Assembly (NCBI RefSeq): GCF_036492425.1
Contig: NZ_AP025292.1
Coordinates: forward strand, 2,046,001-2,110,000
Length of the DNA: 64,000 bases
Direction: 5' to 3'
From: Persicobacter psychrovividus
GTDB taxonomy: Bacteria > Bacteroidota > Bacteroidia > Cytophagales > Cyclobacteriaceae
Positions 35,543-44,514 of the stretch are shown in pieces (position 1 is the stretch's first letter; each line of letters starts with the position of its first letter). The notes under the pieces are model-generated. The model searched no databases. It was not told the DNA's origin and saw nothing but the letters and a program-made list of their open reading frames with translations. The position numbers and the translations under genes were made by a program.

Positions 35543-38500
35543 CTAAAAAGTAAGGGTCAGAGAAGCAGAATATGAGGTGGTATTTGGATTGACGAAATAA
35601 TCGATACCCACCGCATTCTGTGACAACCCGTTTCCTCCTGTACCTGTAAGGTTCGCCTCAGGGTCAATGCCCGAGTAGGAAGTCTGTAACCACAGGTTAC
35701 GCCCTGTAAAGGTCACGTTGGCATTCGACAGCCCCACGCCCTGTATCCAGTTTCTTGGCAAATCAAAACCAAGAGAAACATCCCTTAGTCTGACCCACGA
35801 AGTTTCTTCCACAAAATGCTCATCAACAGAACCGAAACCGCCACCATTATCCTGATACCAGGCCTGGTCGAGGGTTACTTGTTTGGTATTCACCTCACCC
35901 GTTTCTGTTACCCCATTGAAAATGAAAGACTCCCCACGGTTTTCTGTCAGCTCAGACATCCCGAAGAAGGTCAAAGCCCCTTTGGTACCATTCCACATAT
36001 CACCACCCTGACGGAAATCAAACAGGAAGCTCAAGGTAACCCCTTTCCAGCTGAAGGTATTTCGAAGTCCTGCGGTAAAATCTGGAATTGGATCTCCAAT
36101 AATCCCCTGATCAGTTGCTGCCAGAGGGAAACCATCAGCACCAATAATAATCTGCCCAGCATCATTACGCTGGAACACTCCGCCACGCAACACACCATAC
36201 GGCTGGCCTTCCTCCACAAATGAACCTGTTCCTGTAAAACCACCAAGCTGTACGTTGGTCAGGCCTGGCGCCAGAGAATTCACATTGTTCTCATAAGTGG
36301 TAAAGTTACCATTCATCGACCACAGGAAGTCTCCCTTACGGATCACATCCGCATTCAACATCACCTCCACCCCAGTAGATTCGATTTCTCCACCATTAAT
36401 AATGGTAGAACCAAAACCTGTTGCTGAAGACAGCTGTGCGTTAACAATCTGATCTGAAGTGATGGTATTGTACCAGGTCACATCAAAGCCAAAACGGTTT
36501 TCAAAAAACTTCATGGCCAAACCAAGCTCCCAGGTTGTTTGGGTTTCTGGCTTGATATCGTCGTTACCCAAAGAATTCTGCTGGGTAAAACCGCTCACTC
36601 CGTTAAAAGGAAAACTCACCCCGTTGGTCCATCCATCAGAAATTTGATTGGTGGTACCGTCAGAGGATGCGCTCTGAAAATAATTCTGTGTCGCATAAAG
36701 TGGTGCATCTCTTTTTACCTGCCCCCAGCTTGATCGGAATTGTCCAAAAGACAAAGCATTCGACTCAAATAACTCCGAGAAAACGAAACTTAAACTGAAT
36801 GTAGGCTGAAAGAAGCTGTTGTTATCTTTCGGCAAAGTAGAAGACCAGTCATTACGGCCGGTAGTATTTAAGAATACCATGTCTTTAAACGCCAGTTGCG
36901 CATCATAATACACCCCGTGTCTTTTCAGTCTGCTGGTGTTATCCGTAGAGAAAACCGTTGCAGCATTGGATATATTATTGAATCCAGGCAAGGACAAATC
37001 ATCCCCCTGTGTATAAAGCGATCTGTTGATGGTGTAGAAGTAGTTATACCCCCCGATCAACTGTGCTGAAATAAGAGGAGAAAAATCCTGTGTAATGGTC
37101 GCAAAAATATCTGCCGTCAGGTCCTGATTGGTGATACGTCGGTCATAAACCTGCCCTGCGGCAAAGTTCCTGGAGTTGATTTCCGCAAACTGATTACGGC
37201 TATCGGCATAGAAATCATTCCCTAACCTACCGACGATGTGCATCCATTCCAGGGGAGAATAATCAGCCTGAAAAACGCCTATCACACGATTCACCTCATC
37301 ACGGTATGGAATATTATTCACAACCCAGAACGGGTTATCATAACCACCGCCACCACGATAATTCCGCTGACTGCCATCAGGGAAGGTATAGGCTGAAACT
37401 TCGTTCACCGCATCCTGCCCGAAACCGTTCGAGTTATCAAAAGAAGGTGTGGTACGCACTAACCCAAGCATGATCCCCGAAAGGTTTGACCCTTGCTGAA
37501 CACGTCTCGCACGGGAATTACTGTAAGTTACCGAGGTCGATAATTTAAACTGTTCAGTAAATCTTCGATCGACAGAAATCTTTCCTGTAACACGCTGAAA
37601 CGATGAGGTAGGAATAATTCCTTCATCACGGGTAAAACCCAGTGAAGCAAAATAAGTCGAGCGGTCGCCGCCGCCACTAAGGCTCAGATAAGTATCATTG
37701 GCAAAACCCGTACGAAAAAGGTCATCTACGTTATTGTATGCCTGCATAGGAACAAAATCAAGTCCCTGGGCTTCCGCTTCCGCACGTGTAAATGCGGCGC
37801 CATTTTTATCATAAGGATCTTCAATAGAAGGAACACGGACCATATCCGAAATACTTGGGCCCCACGAGCCACTCTGCCCCGTTTCAGGTCCCTGATACAC
37901 GCCTCCTGATCCCTGAGCAAACTGGTCATTCAGGGCAGGCATCTTGTTGTAATGGCTCCAGGTATTGGTCTGGCGGATGTTGAGTCGCATCTTCTGGTTT
38001 ACATCCCCCTTTTTGGTGGTGATGATAATTGCGCCATTGGCTGCACGCAATCCATAAAGAGCTGTTGCTGCTGTTCCTTTTAGAACGGTCAGGCTTTCAA
38101 CATCATCAGGGTGGATATCCACCATTCGGTTGGAGTTGGCAACCCCTTCGGTTCCGCCATCTCCTGCACCTGCACCACCGGTAATAGAGTTATCGACTGG
38201 AATACCATCGACAACAAAAAGTGGGGAGTTATCGCCTGTAATCGATGTATTACCACGAATACGGATGGTAGACGCAGCTCCAGGCGTACCTGCATTTTGT
38301 GTGACATTTACACCAGCAACCTTGGCATTCAAGCCCTGAACCAGGTTACTTTCCCGAGAGGAAACCAGTTCCTTGGCATTCACCTCTTCAACGGCATAGC
38401 CCAGTCGTTTTTTGTCACGCTCAATCCCCACAGCGGTAACGACCACTTCGGTCAGCTGGCGAATATCTGCCGACATGGTCATGTCGATCTCACTCTGGTT

Positions 38501-38761
38501 TCGGACTTTGACCTCCTCGGTGGCAAGGCCAATGAATTTAAAAATCAACGTTCCACCAGTTTCAGGTACACTAATTGAATAGGCACCATTGATGTCGGTA
38601 ACTGTTCCTGTTGACGCTCCCTTCAGCAGGACATTCACCCCCGGAATTGGGTCTCCGGTATCTCTTGCCGTTACAGTCCCACTTACTGTTCGCTCCTGAG
38701 CAAAAACAGCTGATGATGACCATAACATGCAACATAGCAGTAATAGTAAATATTTATTCAT
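35543..38761 (-). CDS. SusC/RagA family TonB-linked outer-membrane transporter
   Basis: This 1072-residue transporter has a signal peptide (ends SAVFAQ near 22) and a carboxypeptidase-like domain (ERTVSGTVTARDTGDPIPGV, about 24-105). A plug with the SusC signature follows (ITTKKGDVNQKM near 255), then a large barrel ending SASLTLTF. It works with the SusD lipoprotein as a pedal-bin uptake system powered by TonB. Substrate enzymes are absent, so the ligand is open. The promoter is at 38849-38878. Confidence 0.95.
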   Translation of the reverse strand: MNKYLLLLLCCMLWSSSAVFAQERTVSGTVTARDTGDPIPGVNVLLKGASTGTVTDINGAYSISVPETGGTLIFKFIGLATEEVKVRNQSEIDMTMSADIRQLTEVVVTAVGIERDKKRLGYAVEEVNAKELVSSRESNLVQGLNAKVAGVNVTQNAGTPGAASTIRIRGNTSITGDNSPLFVVDGIPVDNSITGGAGAGDGGTEGVANSNRMVDIHPDDVESLTVLKGTAATALYGLRAANGAIIITTKKGDVNQKMRLNIRQTNTWSHYNKMPALNDQFAQGSGGVYQGPETGQSGSWGPSISDMVRVPSIEDPYDKNGAAFTRAEAEAQGLDFVPMQAYNNVDDLFRTGFANDTYLSLSGGGDRSTYFASLGFTRDEGIIPTSSFQRVTGKISVDRRFTEQFKLSTSVTYSNSRARRVQQGSNLSGIMLGLVRTTPSFDNSNGFGQDAVNEVSAYTFPDGSQRNYRGGGGYDNPFWVVNNIPYRDEVNRVIGVFQADYSPLEWMHIVGRLGNDFYADSRNQFAEINSRNFAAGQVYDRRITNQDLTADIFATITQDFSPLISAQLIGGYNYFYTINRSLYTQGDDLSLPGFNNISNAATVFSTDNTSRLKRHGVYYDAQLAFKDMVFLNTTGRNDWSSTLPKDNNSFFQPTFSLSFVFSELFESNALSFGQFRSSWGQVKRDAPLYATQNYFQSASSDGTTNQISDGWTNGVSFPFNGVSGFTQQNSLGNDDIKPETQTTWELGLAMKFFENRFGFDVTWYNTITSDQIVNAQLSSATGFGSTIINGGEIESTGVEVMLNADVIRKGDFLWSMNGNFTTYENNVNSLAPGLTNVQLGGFTGTGSFVEEGQPYGVLRGGVFQRNDAGQIIIGADGFPLAATDQGIIGDPIPDFTAGLRNTFSWKGVTLSFLFDFRQGGDMWNGTKGALTFFGMSELTENRGESFIFNGVTETGEVNTKQVTLDQAWYQDNGGGFGSVDEHFVEETSWVRLRDVSLGFDLPRNWIQGVGLSNANVTFTGRNLWLQTSYSGIDPEANLTGTGGNGLSQNAVGIDYFVNPNTTSYSASLTLTF

Positions 38762-38848
38762 TTACAGTTAAGAGTTTGGTTAATTTTTATAACTGCATGA
38801 AATCATATTATATTATACGCTCATTGTCAGAACAATAGCAAAACATCA

Positions 38849-38878
38849 CAAAACTACCACCCTTATGTAATTTACAAA
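38849..38878 (-). promoter_or_regulatory. Promoter of the susC-susD operon
   Basis: On the minus strand TTTG, an 18-bp gap and TAGTTTTG are correctly placed, leaving a leader of roughly 80 bases. The gap 38762-39090 holds nothing else recognisable. Confidence 0.6.
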
Positions 38879-39090
38879 AAAACTTACTATAAACGTTGGA
38901 GATAATCGCAATAAAATTTATTATTTAAATCATATAGTATCCCTTATTTAAAATAATAACAATATAAATAATTGATAATATTATAATTCGACTATTGGAT
39001 TACGTTATTTTCTGTTTGAGCTGAAAAAAACTAAAAATTGCATCATTTCAGCAAAACAATTTTTTGAAGGCAGGTAATATTGACATAAAA

Positions 39091-39123
39091 AAAACGGTTA
39101 CCTTCAAAAAAGATAACCGTTTT
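39091..39123 (-). terminator. Terminator of the tRNA operon
   Basis: The 10-bp stem AAAACGGTTA/TAACCGTTTT with T-run on the minus strand lies seven bases after the last tRNA. Confidence 0.9.
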
Positions 39124-39129
39124 TTTTTG

Positions 39130-39202
39130 CACGGGAGGTAGGACTTGAACCCACAGCCAATGGTTTTGGAGACCACTACTCTACCAATTGAGCTACACCC
39201 GT
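39130..39202 (-). tRNA. tRNA-Trp(CCA), copy 4 in transcription order
   Basis: The 73-nt cloverleaf has anticodon loop CTCCAAA (anticodon CCA), D-stem GCTC/GAGT, T-loop TTCAAGT and discriminator G73. The acceptor ACGGGTG/CTCCCGT contains a T6-T67 mismatch. The 3' CCA is not encoded. The sequence is identical to the other three Trp genes. Confidence 0.95.
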
Positions 39203-39229
39203 GTTTCTGTTTCACAAAGTAAAACTTTG

Positions 39230-39304
39230 TGGGCCCTATTGGATTCGAACCAATGACCCCCTGCTTGTAAGGCAGGTGCTCTGAACCAACTGAGCTAAGA
39301 GCCC
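39230..39304 (-). tRNA. tRNA-Val(TAC), second copy in transcription order
   Basis: The 75-nt cloverleaf has anticodon loop CTTACAA (anticodon TAC), acceptor GGGCTCT/AGGGCCC with one G-T pair, T-loop TTCGAAT and discriminator A73. CCA is not encoded. Confidence 0.95.
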
Positions 39305-39313
39305 GAATATGTG

Positions 39314-39386
39314 CACGGGAGGTAGGACTTGAACCCACAGCCAATGGTTTTGGAGACCACTACTCTACCAATTGAGCTACACCCGT
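39314..39386 (-). tRNA. tRNA-Trp(CCA), copy 3
   Basis: It is identical to the copy at 39130-39202, with anticodon CCA, the T6-T67 mismatch and G73. Confidence 0.95.
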
Positions 39387-39412
39387 GTATTGTTTCACAA
39401 AGTAAAACTTTG

Positions 39413-39487
39413 TGGGCCCTATTGGATTCGAACCAATGACCCCCTGCTTGTAAGGCAGGTGCTCTGAACCAACTGAGCTAAGAGCCC
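39413..39487 (-). tRNA. tRNA-Val(TAC), first copy
   Basis: It is identical to the Val gene at 39230-39304, with anticodon TAC and discriminator A73. Confidence 0.95.
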
Positions 39488-39497
39488 GAATGAAGTG

Positions 39498-39570
39498 CAC
39501 GGGAGGTAGGACTTGAACCCACAGCCAATGGTTTTGGAGACCACTACTCTACCAATTGAGCTACACCCGT
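39498..39570 (-). tRNA. tRNA-Trp(CCA), copy 2
   Basis: It is identical to the other Trp genes and follows the Ser gene after a 23-base spacer. Confidence 0.95.
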
Positions 39571-39593
39571 GTTTACATTCAGTAAATGAATAG

Positions 39594-39678
39594 CAGAGAG
39601 GAAGGGATTCGAACCCTCGAGGGCTTGCACCCAACACGCTTTCCAGGCGTGCGCCTTAAACCGCTCGGCCACCTCTCT
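39594..39678 (-). tRNA. tRNA-Ser(GGA)
   Basis: The 85-nt class II tRNA has a long variable arm. The anticodon loop is CTGGAAA (anticodon GGA), the acceptor is AGAGAGG/CCTCTCT, the T-loop is TTCGAAT and the discriminator is G73. CCA is not encoded. Confidence 0.95.
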
Positions 39679-39687
39679 TTAAAATAG

Positions 39688-39760
39688 CACGGGAGGTAGG
39701 ACTTGAACCCACAGCCAATGGTTTTGGAGACCACTACTCTACCAATTGAGCTACACCCGT
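39688..39760 (-). tRNA. tRNA-Trp(CCA), copy 1 (promoter-proximal)
   Basis: This is the first gene of the operon and is identical to the other three Trp copies. Confidence 0.95.
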
Positions 39761-39832
39761 GTATTGTTTCGGCAATAAAAAAGCAGTACCGAAGTACTCA
39801 TTTCGTTACGGGCATTTCCCGTATTGCGAGTG

Positions 39833-39864
39833 CAAACATAGGGAGTTCTTTTGTAAGACCAAAA
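39833..39864 (-). promoter_or_regulatory. Promoter of the tRNA operon
   Basis: TTTTG, a 19-bp gap and TATGTTTG form a near-perfect Bacteroidota promoter on the minus strand. The 65-base leader before the first Trp gene contains ACGGG/CCCGT and AGTAC/GTACT hairpins. The remainder of 39865-40131 is AT-rich upstream sequence of brnQ. Confidence 0.8.
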
Positions 39865-40131
39865 TATTGATCTGATTTTTTTCTTCGCAAAAACACCCCC
39901 TGACGCTAATTCAGGGCGTAAATTGGTGGTTAACAACATAGTTAAGGTGGCTAAAAAAATTTCAAAAAATTACAAATACGCCAAAGGCCCCTCAACAATA
40001 TTTTTATAACAAAAAAAGCAAAACAGGGTATGGTTTATTTTGTGATTTTGTAATATTGCACTTTAAAACAACTATCATTAATTTAATTTAAGGAATCAAT
40101 ACCCCTTTGCGGGTAGGGTTCTCATTTTTCG

Positions 40132-41412
40132 ATGAATGCACTTAAAAAGGATACCCTTGTTGCTGGCTTAGCTTTATTTGCCATGTTTTTCGGAGCAGGA
40201 AACCTCATCTTCCCTCCATCTATTGGCTTTAATACAGGCAGCGCCTGGGTTTGGAGTCTGTTAGGATTTTTAATTACAGGCGTGGGATTGATATTGCTGG
40301 GAATAATTGCGGTGGCAAAATCTGGTGGAACAGTAGACACCTTCAGCCAAAGAGTAACGCCCTGGTTTGGCAAATTATTGGGCACGCTGATTATTTTGGC
40401 TATCGGCCCGATGTTGGCTATTCCCCGCACGGGAGCCGTAACTTATGAATTGGCTTTCGCTCCGCATTTCGAGGTGGCCATTCAGCCTGTAACAGCAGTC
40501 TTCTTTTTGATCACCATCATTTTTGCCATCAAACCTACAGGAATCATTGATCGTATTGGTCAGATTTTAGCACCCGTGCTTGTGGTAGCGATGGCTGCCA
40601 TTGTTATTTATGGCATCATTAAACCTATCGGCACACCGATTGATCTGCCAACAAGTGCTCCTTTCAGTAAAGGGTTTACCGACGGTTATCAGACCATGGA
40701 CGTTTTAGCAGCCATTCTTTTCGGAGGCCTGACCTTCGCGGCCCTCAAGAACAAGGGATACAATACCTTTCAGCAACAGATGAACATCACGGTAAAAGCG
40801 GGCATGATTGCTGCGGCAGGCTTGGTATTCATTTACGGAGGCTTGTTATATATTGGCGCCACAGCATCGGGTGTATTCCCAAAAGACATCACCACCAGTG
40901 CCCTCTTGCTTGGCGTGGTGAATCATATCCTTGGTAAGCCGGGCATGGTGCTTATCGCCATTGCTATTACCTTCGCCTGCCTCACCACCTCCGTAGGACT
41001 TACGGCTACCGTAGGGGAGTTTTTCCATAAATTATCTTCCGGCAAAATCCCTTATGCTGCATTGGTAGTTGCGACAAGCCTTTTCAGCTGGTACTTCTCC
41101 ACCAAAGGCGTGGATGAACTCATTAAATTTGCCGTGCCCGTACTTTCTATCCTTTATCCCGTGACAATTGCGCTAATTTTCTTAAATTTGCTCGGTAATC
41201 ACTTACCGGATTGGGCGTTTAAAGTGACTACCTGGGTAACACTTGCCATGAGCATTTTCTCTCAGATCATTTCTGCCCTTTCCCTAAATCTTGATCTTCT
41301 CCAACACCTGCAAAATTATCTTCCTTTCGTTATTTACCCTGCATTAACCATCATGGTGCTGTTTCTATTTATCAGCAACCAGCAAAAGGGGATTTCATTT
41401 ACAAAAAATTAA
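40132..41412 (+). CDS. brnQ: Branched-chain amino acid carrier BrnQ, first copy
   Basis: This 426-residue inner-membrane carrier has about twelve helices. It is of the LIVCS family, which brings in Leu, Ile and Val with Na+ or H+. The N-terminal signature LAMFFGAGNLIFPP-like segment (ALFAMFFGAGNLIFPPS, about 14-30), PRTGAVTYE near 99 and GYQTMDVLAA near 185 are typical. A second, clearly related but diverged carrier follows at 41470, indicating a tandem duplication or paralogue pair. Confidence 0.93.
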   Translation: MNALKKDTLVAGLALFAMFFGAGNLIFPPSIGFNTGSAWVWSLLGFLITGVGLILLGIIAVAKSGGTVDTFSQRVTPWFGKLLGTLIILAIGPMLAIPRTGAVTYELAFAPHFEVAIQPVTAVFFLITIIFAIKPTGIIDRIGQILAPVLVVAMAAIVIYGIIKPIGTPIDLPTSAPFSKGFTDGYQTMDVLAAILFGGLTFAALKNKGYNTFQQQMNITVKAGMIAAAGLVFIYGGLLYIGATASGVFPKDITTSALLLGVVNHILGKPGMVLIAIAITFACLTTSVGLTATVGEFFHKLSSGKIPYAALVVATSLFSWYFSTKGVDELIKFAVPVLSILYPVTIALIFLNLLGNHLPDWAFKVTTWVTLAMSIFSQIISALSLNLDLLQHLQNYLPFVIYPALTIMVLFLFISNQQKGISFTKN

Positions 41413-41430
41413 TAATCAATACAATGACAC

Positions 41431-41467
41431 CCTGCCACCATTATTGATGGCAGGAATACTTTTTTTA
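41431..41467 (+). terminator. Terminator-like hairpin between the two brnQ genes
   Basis: The stem CCTGCCA/TGGCAGG (41431-41437 with 41448-41454) is followed by AATAC and eight T residues. The T-run ends only two bases before the ATG of the second carrier. Confidence 0.7.
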
Positions 41468-41469
41468 GA

Positions 41470-42753
41470 ATGAATAAAATTGACAAAAAGGACGGTATTT
41501 TAAAAGATACCCTCATATTAGGGTTAGCCTTCTTTGCTACCATGTTCGGTGCTGGGAATCTAATCTTTCCTTTAGGATTGGGCCACGCAAGTGGTGCTGA
41601 ATGGACTACCGCCGCACTGGGTTACCTGACCTCTGATGTGGGGCTGACTATCTTAGGAGTCATGGCCATATTTAAAGCCGCGGGCTCTTCCACTACCCTG
41701 GGGCAAAAAGTACATCCAAAATTCGGGCTCATCATCGAGGGCATCATTATTATATGTCTTGGCCCACTGATCGCCATCCCTCGTAATGGCGCGCTCACTT
41801 ATGAGTTGGTGTTTCAGGGGCTCATCCCTGGATTAACGCCATTAATTTTTGCAGCGATCTATTTCTCCATCACCCTTTTCTTCGTCATTCGCCCGACGGG
41901 AATCATGGACAAAATCGGAAAGTATTTAGCGCCAACACTGATTATCCTGGTGGCTTTCATCATTTTCAAAGGAGTGCTATTTCCTGTAAATGATGTTGCG
42001 AGTGCACATATTGATGGAGGAATCTTCAAACGCGGCTTCCTCGAAGGCTACCAAACCATGGATGCACTCGGTACGGTTTTCATGGGTGTCGTATTGATTG
42101 CCGCCCTGCGGGAGAAAGGCTACAAAGACCAGAAAACCATCATAAAAATGGGTACAAATGCCGGACTCATCGCCGGTGGGCTTTTGGGGTTTGTTTACGG
42201 AGGTATTCTCTTTTTAGCTTCAAATATGAGTGGACAGATGCCCGCTGAGGCAACCCGACCAGATTTATTGGCAAATTTGATTATTCAGATTTTAGGCACA
42301 CATGGTAAATTCATCATGGACATTGTCATTGCTTTGGCCTGTTTATCTACCTCTATCGCCCTAACGGCCATCACCGGAAACTTCTTTCAGAAACACACCA
42401 AAGGGAAATTACCCTACAAACCCGTTGTTATTGCGACAGTCATCATCTCTATCGTTTTAACTTCAATTGGTTTAGATAAAATTATTGCCTTTGCAGGACC
42501 ACTATTGAGTATCCTGTATCCTGTGACTATTACCTTGATTATTCTGTACTTGTTGGAAAAATTCATTATATTCAATTGGATCTTCCCCACGGCAATTTTG
42601 GTGGTCTTCATTTACAGCCTTTTCGATACCCTGACGGGTATGGGGCTTTTGGCGCCTGCTTACATCGGCATACCATCATGGGTATTCCTGTCAATGATTT
42701 TGCTGGTGGCTTTATTACCGAACAGATCCTTTAGAAATGCATTTAAGCAATAG
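41470..42753 (+). CDS. brnQ: Branched-chain amino acid carrier BrnQ, second copy
   Basis: This 427-residue LIVCS-family carrier has the same signatures as its neighbour (FATMFGAGNLIFPLG, PRNGALTYE, GYQTMDALGT). A charged N-terminal extension MNKIDKKDG precedes the first helix. The two proteins align along their length but differ at many positions, so they may differ in substrate preference. No other in-frame start exists before the first helix, so ATG 41470 directly after the terminator T-run must be used. Confidence 0.92.
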   Translation: MNKIDKKDGILKDTLILGLAFFATMFGAGNLIFPLGLGHASGAEWTTAALGYLTSDVGLTILGVMAIFKAAGSSTTLGQKVHPKFGLIIEGIIIICLGPLIAIPRNGALTYELVFQGLIPGLTPLIFAAIYFSITLFFVIRPTGIMDKIGKYLAPTLIILVAFIIFKGVLFPVNDVASAHIDGGIFKRGFLEGYQTMDALGTVFMGVVLIAALREKGYKDQKTIIKMGTNAGLIAGGLLGFVYGGILFLASNMSGQMPAEATRPDLLANLIIQILGTHGKFIMDIVIALACLSTSIALTAITGNFFQKHTKGKLPYKPVVIATVIISIVLTSIGLDKIIAFAGPLLSILYPVTITLIILYLLEKFIIFNWIFPTAILVVFIYSLFDTLTGMGLLAPAYIGIPSWVFLSMILLVALLPNRSFRNAFKQ

Positions 42754-42828
42754 GGACTAAATACGAATTGTCGTACTTATTCTGATCAAACATACTTTGC
42801 TTTATTTTTTAATTAAAAAAGAGATCAT

Positions 42829-43020
42829 ATGGATGATATACAAATCAGAGTGATTGGGTTAATTATTTTCGCCATTGTACTATTTGGCATTTTCATTTGG
42901 TACACGCAGTCAAAAAGCAAAAAAATTGGTGAACCCTCCCCCAAACACGACAAAGTACACCGAAACGACAGCTGCCCCTGCGGCAGTGGTAAAAAATATA
43001 AACATTGCTGCGGCAAATAA
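42829..43020 (+). CDS. SEC-C motif mini-protein with one membrane helix
   Basis: The 63 residues form an N-terminal helix ([18 protein letters not shown], about 8-25), a basic linker, and a C-terminal SEC-C zinc motif [18 protein letters not shown] occurs at the end of SecA and in many small proteins, where it binds zinc and SecB or the ribosome. Here the motif is tethered to a membrane anchor. The function is unproven; a role near translocation is only a guess. It has a strong terminator. Confidence 0.8.
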   Translation: MDDIQIRVIGLIIFAIVLFGIFIWYTQSKSKKIGEPSPKHDKVHRNDSCPCGSGKKYKHCCGK

Positions 43021-43025
43021 TCACA

Positions 43026-43056
43026 AAGAGCGACTTTATCAGGTCGCTCTTTTTTA
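43026..43056 (+). terminator. Terminator of the SEC-C mini-protein gene
   Basis: The perfect 9-bp stem AAGAGCGAC/GTCGCTCTT is followed by a T-run. It lies six bases after the stop codon. Confidence 0.92.
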
Positions 43057-43065
43057 TTGAATACA

Positions 43066-43917
43066 CTATTGAATATACTTTAGAATCGTATCCCTGACCA
43101 GCGCATACTTTGTCCAGGGAATAAAATGATTTTCCCCATTCAGGCTAATCACCTCCAATGCCTCCCCCTGATAATGGCGTTTTATGAATGCCACATTTTC
43201 GTAGGGCACCAAAGCATCTTTTGTTCCGTGGATCATGGTAATTGGCGCCTGAAGTCCCTTCCATAAGGGCAACATTTTTTGAAGTTCTGCTGCATGCACC
43301 ATTTTCTCCCTATTGGCCATCGCTAAACCTCGTGGCAGTAATTTCTGAGCCCAGGCATTACTGAGCGGACGGTTCACCCAAAACATTTTCTCATGGTCAG
43401 GATCCAGGGCAGGCGCCAATAAAATAACGCGCCTGATATTCAGATCCGGAGCGTCCATGGCCATTCGAACAGCCACTGGCCCACCATAGGAATGCCCCAC
43501 CAAAATCACTTCAGAAATTTGTAACTTTTCAACCAATTGAATTAAAATTTCAGCCTGATTTTTTATTTTCTCCGCAGAAAGCCCATCACTCGATTGCCCA
43601 TAACCCAACCGATCGACGGCAAAAAGCTGCGCCTTCTCCAGCAACAATGAATCTGTAAAATACTTTTTGAACGCCCCCATATCTCCGGGAGCTCCATGAA
43701 TAAAAAACACGCCCACCGCAGCACGCTCTCCAATTTTTACAAGTGATAAATTTCCTGACGGGGCTTTAAAAAGGCCGAAATCTACACGTACAGCCTCTTT
43801 TTTTACAACCTCCCTAATTTGAGTTTCCTGAGATTTAAACATATTACAGCCCCATAAACCCGACAATAAAACTGCCAGCACGGGATAATAAATCATTTTA
43901 TTTACTGAAAATAGCAT
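43066..43917 (-). CDS. Alpha/beta hydrolase lipoprotein
   Basis: The 283 residues have a lipoprotein signal (SGLWGC, C24 from the first ATG). The nucleophile elbow VGHSYGG has S143, FIHGAPGDMG is near 72, the acid is in HGTKDALVPYE near 225, and GENHFIPW near 262 gives the histidine. It is an exported esterase- or peptidase-like hydrolase of unknown substrate, anchored in the envelope. Either ATG 43917 or ATG 43896 could start it; the second gives a more typical signal length. Confidence 0.8.
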   Translation of the reverse strand: MLFSVNKMIYYPVLAVLLSGLWGCNMFKSQETQIREVVKKEAVRVDFGLFKAPSGNLSLVKIGERAAVGVFFIHGAPGDMGAFKKYFTDSLLLEKAQLFAVDRLGYGQSSDGLSAEKIKNQAEILIQLVEKLQISEVILVGHSYGGPVAVRMAMDAPDLNIRRVILLAPALDPDHEKMFWVNRPLSNAWAQKLLPRGLAMANREKMVHAAELQKMLPLWKGLQAPITMIHGTKDALVPYENVAFIKRHYQGEALEVISLNGENHFIPWTKYALVRDTILKYIQ

Positions 43918-44044
43918 ACACTTTGTGGAAGGGGATGTTTGTCTTTCTTATCACAATAACCTATTAATTCATCATAAATATCTAATAAGCGTAACATTTA
44001 GATCAAATTTACATATAAACAATAGCACAACACTTTATTACTCT

Positions 44045-44464
44045 ATGATTGTATTTCAAACAAATTATGTGAGGATCATTCACAACACCGAATTGAAGTG
44101 TCTAGAAATGCTTTGGAAGCAAGCATTCAATGAAACAGAATACCAGACTGCTTTAGGTATTGGACTGAACTACCTCAGCGATAAAAAATTAAACCGATGG
44201 GTTTCTGATTATCGCCTTTTGGATGATGTCCCCGATGACGCGCTCACAGAATTGAAGCGAGTCCAAATTTCTAAATTTACTCAATTACCTTATCTTGATG
44301 TTATTATGATAACAGGAACGCGCCCAATGATGATCGACTATTGCGAAAAAATTCACGATATCCTCGACCGAAAACTCCCCAACGCCAACGTGCGCATTGA
44401 AATTAACGAAGCCAATAAAAAATCCTGGTTCAATAATAGTCTATCTGCCTCCAGACAGTTCTAA
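44045..44464 (+). CDS. STAS-like small protein, unknown
   Basis: The 139 residues start at ATG 44045; the longer frame from 43925 has a low-quality N-terminus. The order of strands and helices (LKCLEMLWKQAF, TALGIGLNYLSDKKLNRWVSD, DVIMITG) resembles the SpoIIAA/STAS-like small proteins that are common in this phylum. These read a shared aromatic/basic surface but have no known function. No partner kinase or phosphatase is next to it. Confidence 0.6.
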   Translation: MIVFQTNYVRIIHNTELKCLEMLWKQAFNETEYQTALGIGLNYLSDKKLNRWVSDYRLLDDVPDDALTELKRVQISKFTQLPYLDVIMITGTRPMMIDYCEKIHDILDRKLPNANVRIEINEANKKSWFNNSLSASRQF

Positions 44465-44514
44465 GCTTGCTCGTTAACAAAACCATCCCCCGTGGTTTCC
44501 TCCTCTCCTATTCC

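Larger units (their letters stand above)
39130..39497 (-). repeat. Two tandem 184-bp Trp-Val units
   Basis: Trp genes begin at 39130, 39314 and 39498, exactly 184 bases apart, with a Val gene in each of the first two intervals. The Trp-Val spacers share a CACAAAG/CTTTGTG hairpin. Small spacer differences (27+9 versus 26+10 bases) show that the units have begun to diverge. Confidence 0.9.

Noticed and set aside
39130-39760. Regular repeats as a CRISPR array
   Set aside because: The repeats are complete tRNA genes with cloverleaf folding and a terminator.
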